9,203 nt of DNA from Campylobacterales bacterium (GTDB lineage Bacteria > Campylobacterota > Campylobacteria > Campylobacterales > JAADDG01), in the NCBI GenBank assembly GCA_027009865.1, contig JALVCR010000212.1:1-9203 (forward strand), given 5' to 3'. This document shows positions 1 to 6,760 of this stretch, piece after piece (the stretch's first letter is position 1; each line of letters opens with the position of its first letter). Under the pieces are notes generated by a model. The model did not search any database. It saw only the letters and a program-made list of their open reading frames with translations, and was not told where the DNA came from. A program made the translations under genes and the position numbers.

Positions 1-1271
1 TTTATCAAAGCGTCTATCGTCAAAAATGCCAATGAATCGGCGCCTATATATTCGCATACCTCATCTTCGCTTAAATTTGCGCTTATTAATTCCTCATAAC
101 TTGGAGTATCTATTCCATATTTGCAAGGATGTTTGATAGGAGGTGAGGCTATTCTCATATGTATCTCTTTTGCTCCGGCCTCTCTTAGCATCCTTACTAT
201 CTGCTTGGATGTGGTTCCTCTAACTATTGAATCGTCTATTACAACAAGCCTCTTTCCTTTTATCACATCTTTTATCGGAGAGAGCTTTAATTTAACTTTT
301 AAATCTCTTATGCTTTGAGTCGGCTCTATAAAAGTTCTTCCCACATAATGGTTTCTAACTATTCCCATCTCAAAAGGAATTCCGCTTTTTTTGGCATATC
401 CCAAAGAGGCGGCCACTCCGGAATCTGGAACAGGAATTACCAAATCGGCATCCACCTCTTTTATGCTTGCAAGCTCAATTCCCATTCTTATTCTTGTCTC
501 ATAAACATTTTTGCCGTTTACAACGCTGTCTGGTCTTGAAAAATAGATATACTCAAAAGCGCACGGTCTTGGCTGAGGCTCAAAAAGCTGAATGCTTATA
601 GGCTCTCTATCTTTTTCAAAAATCAGCATCTCTCCGGGTCTTACATCTCTTATAAATTCGGCTCCAACCAAATCAAAAGCGCAAGTTTCACTCGCTACTA
701 TAAATCCCCCGTCTTTCAATCTTCCAAGACTCAATGGCCTAATGCCGTATTTGTCTCTTATGGCAAACATTTTGCTTCTGCTTTGAATCAAAAAGCAGTA
801 AGCCCCTTTTACAACTTCCAAAGCCTCTATTATTCTATCTTTTAATCTGTCTTTTTTACTTCTTGCTATCAGATGTATAAGATTCTCGGTATCCATATGG
901 GATTGGAAAATAGCGCCCTCTTCTATCAGCTTATTTCTAACTTCCTCTTTGTTTATTAAATTTCCATTATGAACAATCGAAATCTCTCCAAGCTTATATT
1001 TTGCCACGATAGGCTGAGCATCCAAAATAGAATCATCTCCGGCTGTTGAATATCTGTTATGGCCAACCGCCATATCCCCTACTAAAATATTAAAAGAGTC
1101 TTCATTAAAAACATCCGTTACCAAGCCTCTCGCTTTTATGGTATGAAGCTTCTCTCCATCGCTTGAAGTAATTCCCGAAGCCTCCTGTCCTCTGTGCTGC
1201 ATCGCAAAAAGGGCGTAATAAGCGATTTTTGAGGCGTTTGGCGTATTATAAACGCCCACTACTGCGCACAT
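1..1271 (-). CDS. purF: Amidophosphoribosyltransferase (glutamine PRPP amidotransferase), 3' end cut by the window edge
   Basis: Catalyses the first committed step of de novo purine synthesis: PRPP plus glutamine gives 5-phosphoribosylamine. My translation from the ATG at 1271 gives 423 residues with no stop before base 1; the family is usually about 445-475 residues, so only a short C-terminal piece is missing. It starts MCAVVGVYN, so Cys2 becomes the N-terminal glutaminase nucleophile after Met removal. The glutaminase domain covers roughly the first half, with a GNLIN motif. The PRPP-binding loop VVIDDSIVRGTTS lies at about 343-355. Cys237 (PCAFEYIYF) and Cys383 (KHPCKYG) sit where the Bacillus subtilis enzyme has two of its four [4Fe-4S] ligands; the other pair would lie beyond the window. 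An AGGA site at 1278-1281, 6 bases before the ATG, supports the start. It lies 12 bases after dapB and is the last operon gene visible here. Confidence 0.97.
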   Translation of the reverse strand, partial: MCAVVGVYNTPNASKIAYYALFAMQHRGQEASGITSSDGEKLHTIKARGLVTDVFNEDSFNILVGDMAVGHNRYSTAGDDSILDAQPIVAKYKLGEISIVHNGNLINKEEVRNKLIEEGAIFQSHMDTENLIHLIARSKKDRLKDRIIEALEVVKGAYCFLIQSRSKMFAIRDKYGIRPLSLGRLKDGGFIVASETCAFDLVGAEFIRDVRPGEMLIFEKDREPISIQLFEPQPRPCAFEYIYFSRPDSVVNGKNVYETRIRMGIELASIKEVDADLVIPVPDSGVAASLGYAKKSGIPFEMGIVRNHYVGRTFIEPTQSIRDLKVKLKLSPIKDVIKGKRLVVIDDSIVRGTTSKQIVRMLREAGAKEIHMRIASPPIKHPCKYGIDTPSYEELISANLSEDEVCEYIGADSLAFLTIDALI

Positions 1272-1283
1272 TTTGCATCCTTT

Positions 1284-2066
1284 TTAATTTAATCCCAAAC
1301 AGTCATTTATAGAATATAACTTAGCCTCTTTGCCATAAATCCATTTAGCAGCCCTAATGGCTCCTTTTGCAAAAGTTTCTCTGCTTGTTGCAGTATGATT
1401 TAACTCTAAAAACTCTCCGTCATTATAAAATCCGACTGTATGTCTTCCAACTATATCTCCCCCTCTTAAAGCCATTACCGCTATTTCATCTTTGCTTCTC
1501 TCTCCTATCTCGCCGTTTCTTCCGCTCACTCTAACCTTGTCTATATCAAGGCCTCTTGCATCTGCCGCACTTTTTGCCAAAGTAAGCGCCGTTCCGCTTG
1601 GAGCGTCTTTTTTGTATCTGTGATGCTGCTCTACTATCTCTATATCAAAATCTCTAAGGGTTTTGGAAACAAGAGAAACTATCTTATTTAAAACAGCAAC
1701 TCCCATAGACATATTTGTAGCGTATAAAACGGGAACATTTTGAGAAAGCGTCTCTAAAAGATTAAACTGATGAGCATTAAGTCCCGTAGTTCCTATTACA
1801 AAAGCGCTTTTATAATCTCCCTCCAAAGCCGTCTCCAAAAGCTTCTCTGTCCCTAAAGGAAGAGAAAAGTCTATAACAACATCGCTATGCTCCAATAAAA
1901 CGCCCGCATCATTTGTTACAATAACATCCTCTTCCAAATTCAAAGGCGTTTTAAACTCCTCTATGGCATGTAAAACGCTTATTTTAGCTTCTGGATCGTT
2001 TTGAAGATTTTTTATAAGCAAAGTCCCGACTCTTCCGGTTGATCCGTAAATTCCAATCCTAATCAT
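1284..2066 (-). CDS. dapB: 4-Hydroxy-tetrahydrodipicolinate reductase
   Basis: Cytosolic NAD(P)H-dependent reduction of 4-hydroxy-tetrahydrodipicolinate to tetrahydrodipicolinate, on the route to meso-diaminopimelate (peptidoglycan) and lysine. The protein has 260 residues, a normal length. The N-terminal Rossmann nucleotide loop is GSTGRVG at 8-14. The signature EQHHRYKKDAPSGTA (146-160) carries the catalytic His pair (148-149), Lys153 and the substrate-binding SGT. RGGDIVGRHTVGF (201-213) is the conserved C-terminal segment. The ATG is only 2 bases after the trxB stop, and an AGGA-rich site lies inside the last trxB codons, so translation is probably coupled to trxB. Confidence 0.97.
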   Translation of the reverse strand: MIRIGIYGSTGRVGTLLIKNLQNDPEAKISVLHAIEEFKTPLNLEEDVIVTNDAGVLLEHSDVVIDFSLPLGTEKLLETALEGDYKSAFVIGTTGLNAHQFNLLETLSQNVPVLYATNMSMGVAVLNKIVSLVSKTLRDFDIEIVEQHHRYKKDAPSGTALTLAKSAADARGLDIDKVRVSGRNGEIGERSKDEIAVMALRGGDIVGRHTVGFYNDGEFLELNHTATSRETFAKGAIRAAKWIYGKEAKLYSINDCLGLN

Positions 2067-2068
2067 TC

Positions 2069-3007
2069 CTATCCTTTCAAACTTTCTACATAAGATAAAG
2101 CGCTAAGAGCTGCCGTAGCTCCGTCTCCGGCTGCACAGACAACCTGTCTTGGAGCCTCTATTCTTATATCTCCGGCCGCAAAGAGGCCATCTATATTTGT
2201 TCTCATTCTAAGATCCACTACAACCTGTCCGTTTTGATTTACTTCGCAAAGAAAACTTCCATCTTCCTGTTTTAAAACCTTATTGTTTACATCCATTCCG
2301 ACAAAAACAAAAATCCCGGGAACTTTTAAATCCCTTTCTTTGTTTTCCTTATCTACTAAAATAAGCCCCTCAAGCCCCATATTGGAACCATACGCCTCTT
2401 TTACGGTAGTATTTAAAATAAGCTCTATTTTATCGTTATTTTTCACTCTCAAAACTGTGCTTGGAGCGGCTCTAAACTTATCTCTTCTATGAATCAAATA
2501 GACCTTTTTACAGATATTGGCAAGATACAAAGCCTCCTCCAAAGCCGTATCTCCGCCTCCCAAAACGGCAACCTCTTTATCTTTGTAAAAAAATCCGTCA
2601 CACGTAGCGCAAGTGCTAACGCCTCTTCCAAAAAACTCATCTTCCCCTTTAAAACCGGCCTTCTTAGGAGTGCTTCCCGTGCACACAATAACGCTTAAAG
2701 CCTTCTCTTCTCTGCCATCATTTAAAATTATTTTAAAATGATTATCCTCTTTTAAAACTCTCTCAACTTCTGCCATCTCATGCTTTAAACCAAAGCGCAT
2801 ACACTGTTTTGGCCAAGGCTCCATAAGCTCCATTCCGGTAACAACTCTCTCTATCCCCGGATAATTTTCCACCTCGCTGCTTTGGGTAATCTGGCCTCCC
2901 GGCATCCCTTTTTCATACATAACAACGTTCTTTAATCCGCCTCTTGTAGCATAGAGTCCAGCTGTAAGCCCGGCAGGCCCTCCTCCGATAATAGCTAAAT
3001 CAAGCAT
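2069..3007 (-). CDS. trxB: Thioredoxin-disulfide reductase
   Basis: FAD- and NADPH-dependent reductase that keeps thioredoxin reduced. It has 312 residues, typical of the low-molecular-weight bacterial type. The FAD-binding loop GGGPAG is at 8-13, the redox-active CATC at 133-136, the NADPH-binding GGGDTA at 150-155, HRRDKFRA at 173-180, and the C-terminal FAD motif GDIRIEAPRQ at 279-288. The intact CxxC separates it from the CxxC-less ferredoxin/flavodoxin-NADP reductases of the same superfamily. An AAAGGA site 7 bases before the ATG supports the start. It follows the membrane thioredoxin-like gene by 11 bases and shares an operon with its likely substrate, trxA. Confidence 0.96.
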   Translation of the reverse strand: MLDLAIIGGGPAGLTAGLYATRGGLKNVVMYEKGMPGGQITQSSEVENYPGIERVVTGMELMEPWPKQCMRFGLKHEMAEVERVLKEDNHFKIILNDGREEKALSVIVCTGSTPKKAGFKGEDEFFGRGVSTCATCDGFFYKDKEVAVLGGGDTALEEALYLANICKKVYLIHRRDKFRAAPSTVLRVKNNDKIELILNTTVKEAYGSNMGLEGLILVDKENKERDLKVPGIFVFVGMDVNNKVLKQEDGSFLCEVNQNGQVVVDLRMRTNIDGLFAAGDIRIEAPRQVVCAAGDGATAALSALSYVESLKG

Positions 3008-3018
3008 CCTTTTTTCCT

Positions 3019-3471
3019 TTATTCTAAAGTATTTATCCTGCTATTTTGTTTATAAAGACTCTCTTTTTCTCTTTTTATCAAAAATATGCAAGGAACTTCA
3101 TAAATATTAAATCTTTGAACAAATTTTAAAAGAGTATTTATTCCGCTTGTAATAAAAGTTACATTTTGATCGCTCTCTCTACGTCTTTGATAAAGATCAA
3201 CAGCTAAAATATGATATTTTGGTTTTATCTTTTTTAAAATCTCTTTAGGCTCTATCTGGTTGGAACTGTAAACCAAAACCGCATATTTGTCATATTTTGG
3301 AGTAAATATATCCTTTTTTTTATAAAAAATCCATTTTTTGAAATCTATAAATCTATATTCGGAGAATTTGTAGTTAAAGTAAGCAAAAGCGCCCGCTATC
3401 ATTAAAGCGCCAAAGAATGAAGCAAAGAGATAATTAAGGGAGAAGAGCTTTCTCCCCCTTTTTGGTTTCAT
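3019..3471 (-). CDS. Membrane-anchored protein with a thioredoxin-like fold lacking CxxC (inferred); function unknown
   Basis: I do not recognise this 150-residue protein by name. A basic N-terminus (KPKRGRK) precedes one hydrophobic segment at about 13-33, suggesting a signal anchor with the rest in the periplasm. The remainder can be lined up by eye with thioredoxin: a strand YAVLVYSS (63-70), a helix after it, a second strand ILAVDLYQ (88-95), a helix ending FVQRFNI, then YEVPCIFLIK (124-133). The last matches YGIRSIPTLLFFK in the neighbouring TrxA, including the cis-proline. At the place of the WCGPC active site it has NQIEPKE, with no cysteine; its only Cys is 128, right after the cis-proline. 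It lies between trxA and trxB, 5 bases after the trxA stop. No clear ribosome binding site precedes the ATG, so it may rely on coupling to trxA. It could be a redox-inactive scaffold or a partner protein; the fold call is moderate. Confidence 0.85.
   Translation of the reverse strand: MKPKRGRKLFSLNYLFASFFGALMIAGAFAYFNYKFSEYRFIDFKKWIFYKKKDIFTPKYDKYAVLVYSSNQIEPKEILKKIKPKYHILAVDLYQRRRESDQNVTFITSGINTLLKFVQRFNIYEVPCIFLIKREKESLYKQNSRINTLE
3438..3456 (-). other. Small hairpin in the first codons of the trxA-trxB intervening gene
   Basis: A perfect 7-bp stem (GGGAGAA/TTCTCCC, 5-base loop) lies at codons 6-12 of the membrane protein gene, just downstream of trxA. It is GC-rich compared with its surroundings. 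In the transcript it could slow ribosomes or RNases and so raise trxA relative to the distal genes. No U-tract follows, so it is not a clear terminator. Chance and codon constraints are real alternatives. Confidence 0.35.
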
Positions 3472-3476
3472 GGAAA

Positions 3477-3800
3477 TTAAGAGTTTAAAAGCGCGTCTAT
3501 CTTCTCCGCTATAACTTGCTTTCCGGCCGCTCCTATCATCTGATCTTTAAGCTCGCCGTCTTTGAAGAAAAGAAGAGTCGGGATTGATCTGATTCCGTAA
3601 GCAATAGCGATATCTTGCTCCTCGTCGGTATTTACTTTGCAAATTTTAGCTTTTCCCTCATAATCCTCAGCAAGCTCTTCGATAATTGGAGCTATCATTC
3701 TGCAAGGTCCGCACCAAGGAGCCCAAAAATCAACTACGCATACGCCCTCTTTAATAGTATCGTTAAAATTTGAACTATTTAATTCAATATATTTACCCAT
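3477..3800 (-). CDS. trxA: Thioredoxin
   Basis: Small cytosolic dithiol-disulfide oxidoreductase that passes electrons from TrxB to ribonucleotide reductase, peroxiredoxins and other targets. The 107 residues are the classic single-domain length. The active site WAPWCGPCR holds Cys30 and Cys33, and the cis-proline is Pro74 in RSIPTLLFFKDG. It is the first gene of a five-gene operon (trxA, membrane thioredoxin-like gene, trxB, dapB, purF). A strong AGGAG site at 3807-3811 lies 6 bases before the ATG, and an extended -10 promoter is just upstream. Confidence 0.98.
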   Translation of the reverse strand: MGKYIELNSSNFNDTIKEGVCVVDFWAPWCGPCRMIAPIIEELAEDYEGKAKICKVNTDEEQDIAIAYGIRSIPTLLFFKDGELKDQMIGAAGKQVIAEKIDALLNS

Positions 3801-3832
3801 ATTTTTCTCCTAAATTTTTTAAATGGAGCCAG

Positions 3833-3841
3833 ATTATACCA
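3833..3841 (-). promoter_or_regulatory. Extended -10 promoter of the trxA operon
   Basis: On the minus strand the sequence reads TGGTATAAT, a perfect TATAAT with the TGN extension. Transcription would start near 3826, leaving a leader of about 25 bases that contains the AGGAG site of trxA. No convincing -35 box is seen; sigma70 promoters in Campylobacterota often lack one. The region upstream is very AT-rich. Confidence 0.72.
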
Positions 3842-3864
3842 TTTTAACTTTAAAATCAATTAAG

Positions 3865-3886
3865 TTTAAGAAGTTGTAAAGAAGTT
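3865..3886. promoter_or_regulatory. Tandem repeat upstream of the trxA promoter, possible regulator site
   Basis: AAGAAGTT occurs twice on the plus strand, at 3868-3875 and 3879-3886, exactly 11 bases apart (one helical turn). It is centred about 50 bases upstream of the predicted trxA start, where an activator would sit. The same stretch holds TTTAAG, 5 bases, GTAAAG (3865-3881), an imperfect match to the direct-repeat site I recall for the HP1043/HsrA orphan response regulators of this phylum. AT-rich sequence makes chance repeats likely, so this is a candidate only. Confidence 0.3.
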
Positions 3887-3900
3887 AATTTTAAAAATTT

Positions 3901-3957
3901 AAAAAAGAGGAGAGTATCGAAACATTTATACTGTTTTGCTAAATACTCTCTTCTTTT
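3901..3957 (-). terminator. Intrinsic terminator of the hemB-argF-UPF0763-hemN operon
   Basis: Bases 3903-3917 and 3943-3957 form a 15-bp inverted repeat with one imperfect position (an A-C mismatch in the minus-strand RNA). The loop can fold further (3918-3924 with 3932-3938, one imperfect position). The 3' arm ends in a run of six U (3906-3901). The 5' arm lies in the last codons of hemN and the stop codon (3926-3928) is in the loop. It separates this operon from trxA downstream. Confidence 0.75.
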
Positions 3958-5293
3958 CAGGAATCTTCTTTAAATAAGCGTCAAAAGGCATAACTATATT
4001 TCTAATAAGCATCGTTCCGGTTTCGCTTACTCTAATCTCTTTGTCGTTTATGCTTACCAAATCCTCTTTTTCAAACTCTTCAAGCTCCTTTAGAGCATCT
4101 TTGAAATAATCTTTGAAATTTATTGAAAAATCTTTCTCTATCTTTGAGATATTTAGCTTGAAATTTGCCATAAGCTCCATAATAACGGCTTTTCTTATCA
4201 AATCGTCCCGATTTAATTTAATTCCTCTATAAACTGGAAGCTCGCCTCTATCCAAAGCGGCTTCATACTCTCTCATCTCTTTGTGATTTTGAACGTAATA
4301 ATCCTCTCCCTCTCCGATACTCGTTAAGCCTATACCTATCAAATCAGCTCCGCCTTTTGTAGTATAGCCTTGAAAATTTCTATGAAGCTCGCCCTTTTCT
4401 ATCGCTTTAAAAAGCTCGTCATCTGGCTTTGCGAAATGATCCATTCCTATCATTTTATAGCCGTTTGAAGTGAAAAAATCTATTGTATATTTTAAAATCT
4501 CCAATTTAACGGACGGCTTTGGAAGAGTCGTTTCATCTATCTTTCTCATAGTTTTCTTCATCCATGGCACATGAGCGTAATTAAAAACAGCAAGCCTGTC
4601 GGGATTTAGCTTCAAAACATCATCCAAAGTCTTTTTAAAACTCTCCAAAGACTGATAGGGAAGGCCGTATATCAAATCTATATTTACAGACTCCATACCA
4701 TACTCTCTTGCCAAATCCACAGCATTCTTAGTTATCTCAAAAGATTGGATTCTATGAACGGCCTCTTGGACTTTGAAATCGAAATCCTGAACACCGAAAC
4801 TGATTCTGTTAAACCCTCTCTTTGCCAAAAGAGCCATCTGCTCTTTAGTTAGAAATCTTGGATCTATTTCGCAGCTGATTTCAGCCTCTTTGGAGAAATT
4901 GCTAAAATGGGAATAGATGATATCCAAAACTCTCTCTAACTGCTTTTCGTTAAAAAAAGTGGGAGTCCCTCCGCCGAAATGTAGCTGAATGACCTCTCTT
5001 TTTGTATCTAAAAATTTTGATAAAATCTCTATCTCTTTTTCAAGATAGTCTATATATCTCTCTTTTTTCTCCTCTTTTGAGGTATAAACGACATTACATC
5101 CGCAAAAATAGCAAGCGCTCCTGCAAAAAGGAAGATGAAAATATAAAGAGAGAGCTCTATTTTTATCCTGTTTCTCAAGCTCTTTTACATAAGAGTTAAA
5201 ATCAAACTTCTCGTTAAATTCAACTGCGGTAGGATAGCTTGTATATCTTGGACCCGGTTTTGAATATTTAGAAAATTTTTCAAAATCTATCAT
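3926..5293 (-). CDS. hemN: Oxygen-independent coproporphyrinogen III dehydrogenase
   Basis: Radical SAM enzyme that decarboxylates coproporphyrinogen III to protoporphyrinogen IX without oxygen, in heme synthesis. It has 455 residues, close to the E. coli enzyme. The [4Fe-4S]/SAM motif CRSACYFC gives Cys57, Cys61 and Cys64, followed by Cys66 in the CGCN context seen in true HemN. FGGGTPTFF at 106-114 is the SAM-contacting glycine motif. The N-terminal PGPRYTSYPTA (13-23) is also characteristic of HemN rather than the heme chaperone HemW. It starts 17 bases after the UPF0763 stop, with AGGA about 10 bases before the ATG. It is the last gene of an operon that also holds hemB. Confidence 0.96.
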   Translation of the reverse strand: MIDFEKFSKYSKPGPRYTSYPTAVEFNEKFDFNSYVKELEKQDKNRALSLYFHLPFCRSACYFCGCNVVYTSKEEKKERYIDYLEKEIEILSKFLDTKREVIQLHFGGGTPTFFNEKQLERVLDIIYSHFSNFSKEAEISCEIDPRFLTKEQMALLAKRGFNRISFGVQDFDFKVQEAVHRIQSFEITKNAVDLAREYGMESVNIDLIYGLPYQSLESFKKTLDDVLKLNPDRLAVFNYAHVPWMKKTMRKIDETTLPKPSVKLEILKYTIDFFTSNGYKMIGMDHFAKPDDELFKAIEKGELHRNFQGYTTKGGADLIGIGLTSIGEGEDYYVQNHKEMREYEAALDRGELPVYRGIKLNRDDLIRKAVIMELMANFKLNISKIEKDFSINFKDYFKDALKELEEFEKEDLVSINDKEIRVSETGTMLIRNIVMPFDAYLKKIPEKKRVFSKTV

Positions 5294-5310
5294 CTCTTAT
5301 ATATCCTAAA

Positions 5311-5820
5311 CTATTCGTTTTGCAGCATCTGCTGTTGCTGCATAAAGATTTTTTGCATATCCAAAAATAGATTTGGATGCTCTTTTTTTATCTTTTTTAT
5401 CAATTTGTCTATATTAATATTTAAAATATTTTTATCTTTTGATTCTTGAACCATCTTTCTTATCTCATCCATAGCAACAACCCATACATCCTCAAAATCA
5501 ATCGGGACATTTTGCCAGATGCTCTTTTCAAGTTTTAGATGAAAATTCTCCTCTTGAGCTTTTTTGAGAGATTCTATCAGTTTAATAGTCGTCTCTACAG
5601 GCAAAACGGTATGGATTTTATCATTCTCATCCAATATAAACCAAGGCCCCTTTGAATCCCAGCTTCCGCTGATTAATTTTAAAGTCTTCTCGTCTGGATT
5701 CTTAGAATCACTGCTCATTTTCAAGATGGTTCTCTCGCTGTTTTTAGGAAGTCCCAAAGTTTGAGACAAAAGCTCTATCTGGCTCATAACAGCCTCATGA
5801 TTTTTAACGCTATTTCCCAT
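5311..5820 (-). CDS. UPF0763 (DUF2603) family protein, function unknown
   Basis: Matches, from memory, the Campylobacterota-specific family that includes C. jejuni Cj0993c, which lies in the same place between hemN and argF. The protein has 169 residues from the ATG at 5820. A longer reading from a TTG at 5841 is possible, but AGGAG at 5826-5830 sits 5 bases before the ATG and decides the start. No signal peptide, membrane segment or cysteine is seen. It has a central SGSWDSKGPWFILDENDKIH segment (about 51-70), then charged, mostly helical sequence, and ends in a Gln/Met-rich tail (FMQQQQMLQNE). It overlaps the end of argF by 11 bases, so translation is probably coupled. The conserved placement hints at a link with heme or arginine synthesis, but no role can be read from the sequence. 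Confidence 0.88.
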   Translation of the reverse strand: MGNSVKNHEAVMSQIELLSQTLGLPKNSERTILKMSSDSKNPDEKTLKLISGSWDSKGPWFILDENDKIHTVLPVETTIKLIESLKKAQEENFHLKLEKSIWQNVPIDFEDVWVVAMDEIRKMVQESKDKNILNINIDKLIKKIKKEHPNLFLDMQKIFMQQQQMLQNE

Positions 5821-6745
5821 CTTCTCTCCTTTTTTTATCAAGCCACACCATTAAACCTTTTTGAGCGTGAAGCCTGTTTTCAGCCTCTTCAAATATCAAA
5901 CTATTTTTAGATTCCAAAACCTCTTCGCTAACTTCATATCCTCTGTAAGCTGGAAGACAGTGAAGGAAAACTGCATCTTCTCTTGCTTTTTGCATAAGGC
6001 GGCTATCAACCATAAAACCTTGAAAATCTATCTCTCTTTGAGCTTTTTCATCCTCTTGGCCCATAGATGCCCAGGTATCGGTAGTAACCACATTGCATCC
6101 CTTAACGGCCTCTTTTGGATCATTACCTACAATTATTGTAGCATTAGATTCTTTTGCAAACTTTAAGGCTTCCTGCAAAACGCTTTTATCAACCTCATAC
6201 CCTTTGGGAGTGGCTATTTTTAGGGTAAATCCAAGCTTTGAAGCTAACATAAGCCAAGAGTGCGCCATATTGTTTCCATCCCCGATATAAGCTACGCAAA
6301 GATCTTTATCTTTTCCATGCTCAACCAAAGTCATATAATCAGCTAAAAGCTGAACGGGATGGAATCTGTCGGTAAGCCCGTTTATTACGGGAACTTTGGA
6401 ATATTTGGCAAACTCCTCTAAAGACTCTTGAAGATAGGTTCTAATCATAACCATATCAACCATTCTGCTGACAACTCTTGCGGTATCTTTCATAGGCTCT
6501 CCGCGCCCAAGCTGGGAATCGCTTGAAGATAGAAAAATTGCATGCCCTCCAAGCTGATACATTCCAACTTCAAAACTGACTCTCGTTCGTGTGCTCGATT
6601 TTTCAAAAATCATAGCAAGAGTCTGTCCTTTTAGGTAATGATAAGCTTTGCCCTCTTTAAACTCTTTTTTTATTTTAAGTCCAAGATCGATAATTTCTAA
6701 AATCTCTTCTTTGCTGTAATCTTTAAGCGATAAAAAATGTCTCAT
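5810..6745 (-). CDS. argF: Ornithine carbamoyltransferase, anabolic
   Basis: Forms citrulline from ornithine and carbamoyl phosphate in arginine synthesis. From the ATG at 6745 it has 311 residues, the usual length. The carbamoyl-phosphate loop STRTR is at 51-55, HPVQ at 129-132, the ornithine-binding DTWASMG at 223-229, and the catalytic HCLPA at 262-266. Another in-frame ATG at 6766 would add 7 residues and overlap the end of hemB. The later start is preferred because it has AAGGA at 6756-6760 and gives MRHFLSLKDY, the usual N-terminus of the family. It follows hemB by 14 bases, and its last codons hold the ribosome binding site of the next gene. Confidence 0.96.
   Translation of the reverse strand: MRHFLSLKDYSKEEILEIIDLGLKIKKEFKEGKAYHYLKGQTLAMIFEKSSTRTRVSFEVGMYQLGGHAIFLSSSDSQLGRGEPMKDTARVVSRMVDMVMIRTYLQESLEEFAKYSKVPVINGLTDRFHPVQLLADYMTLVEHGKDKDLCVAYIGDGNNMAHSWLMLASKLGFTLKIATPKGYEVDKSVLQEALKFAKESNATIIVGNDPKEAVKGCNVVTTDTWASMGQEDEKAQREIDFQGFMVDSRLMQKAREDAVFLHCLPAYRGYEVSEEVLESKNSLIFEEAENRLHAQKGLMVWLDKKRREDGK
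5826..5830 (-). promoter_or_regulatory. Ribosome binding site of the UPF0763 gene, inside argF
   Basis: AGGAG, 5 bases before the ATG at 5820, lies within the argF coding sequence. It fixes the start of the UPF0763 gene and rules against the in-frame TTG at 5841, which has no such site. Confidence 0.75.
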
Positions 6746-6755
6746 TTTATCTTGT

Positions 6756-6760
6756 TCCTT
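6756..6760 (-). promoter_or_regulatory. Ribosome binding site of argF
   Basis: AAGGA overlaps the first base read of the hemB stop region and lies 10 bases before the ATG at 6745. The alternative ATG at 6766 is preceded only by GTTAGATAA, which offers no good site. Confidence 0.6.

Noticed and set aside
2494..2688. Minus-strand open frame within trxB in another frame
   Set aside because: Overlaps the CATC and NADPH-binding region of trxB on the same strand; trxB is clearly the coding frame.
5821..5841. Longer start of the UPF0763 gene at a TTG
   Set aside because: The ATG at 5820 has a well-spaced AGGAG; the TTG has no such site and would deepen the argF overlap.
5861..6166. Plus-strand open frame of 101 codons opposite argF
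   Set aside because: Antisense shadow of argF; low-complexity Phe/Leu/Ser composition as expected from reading an AT-rich gene backwards.
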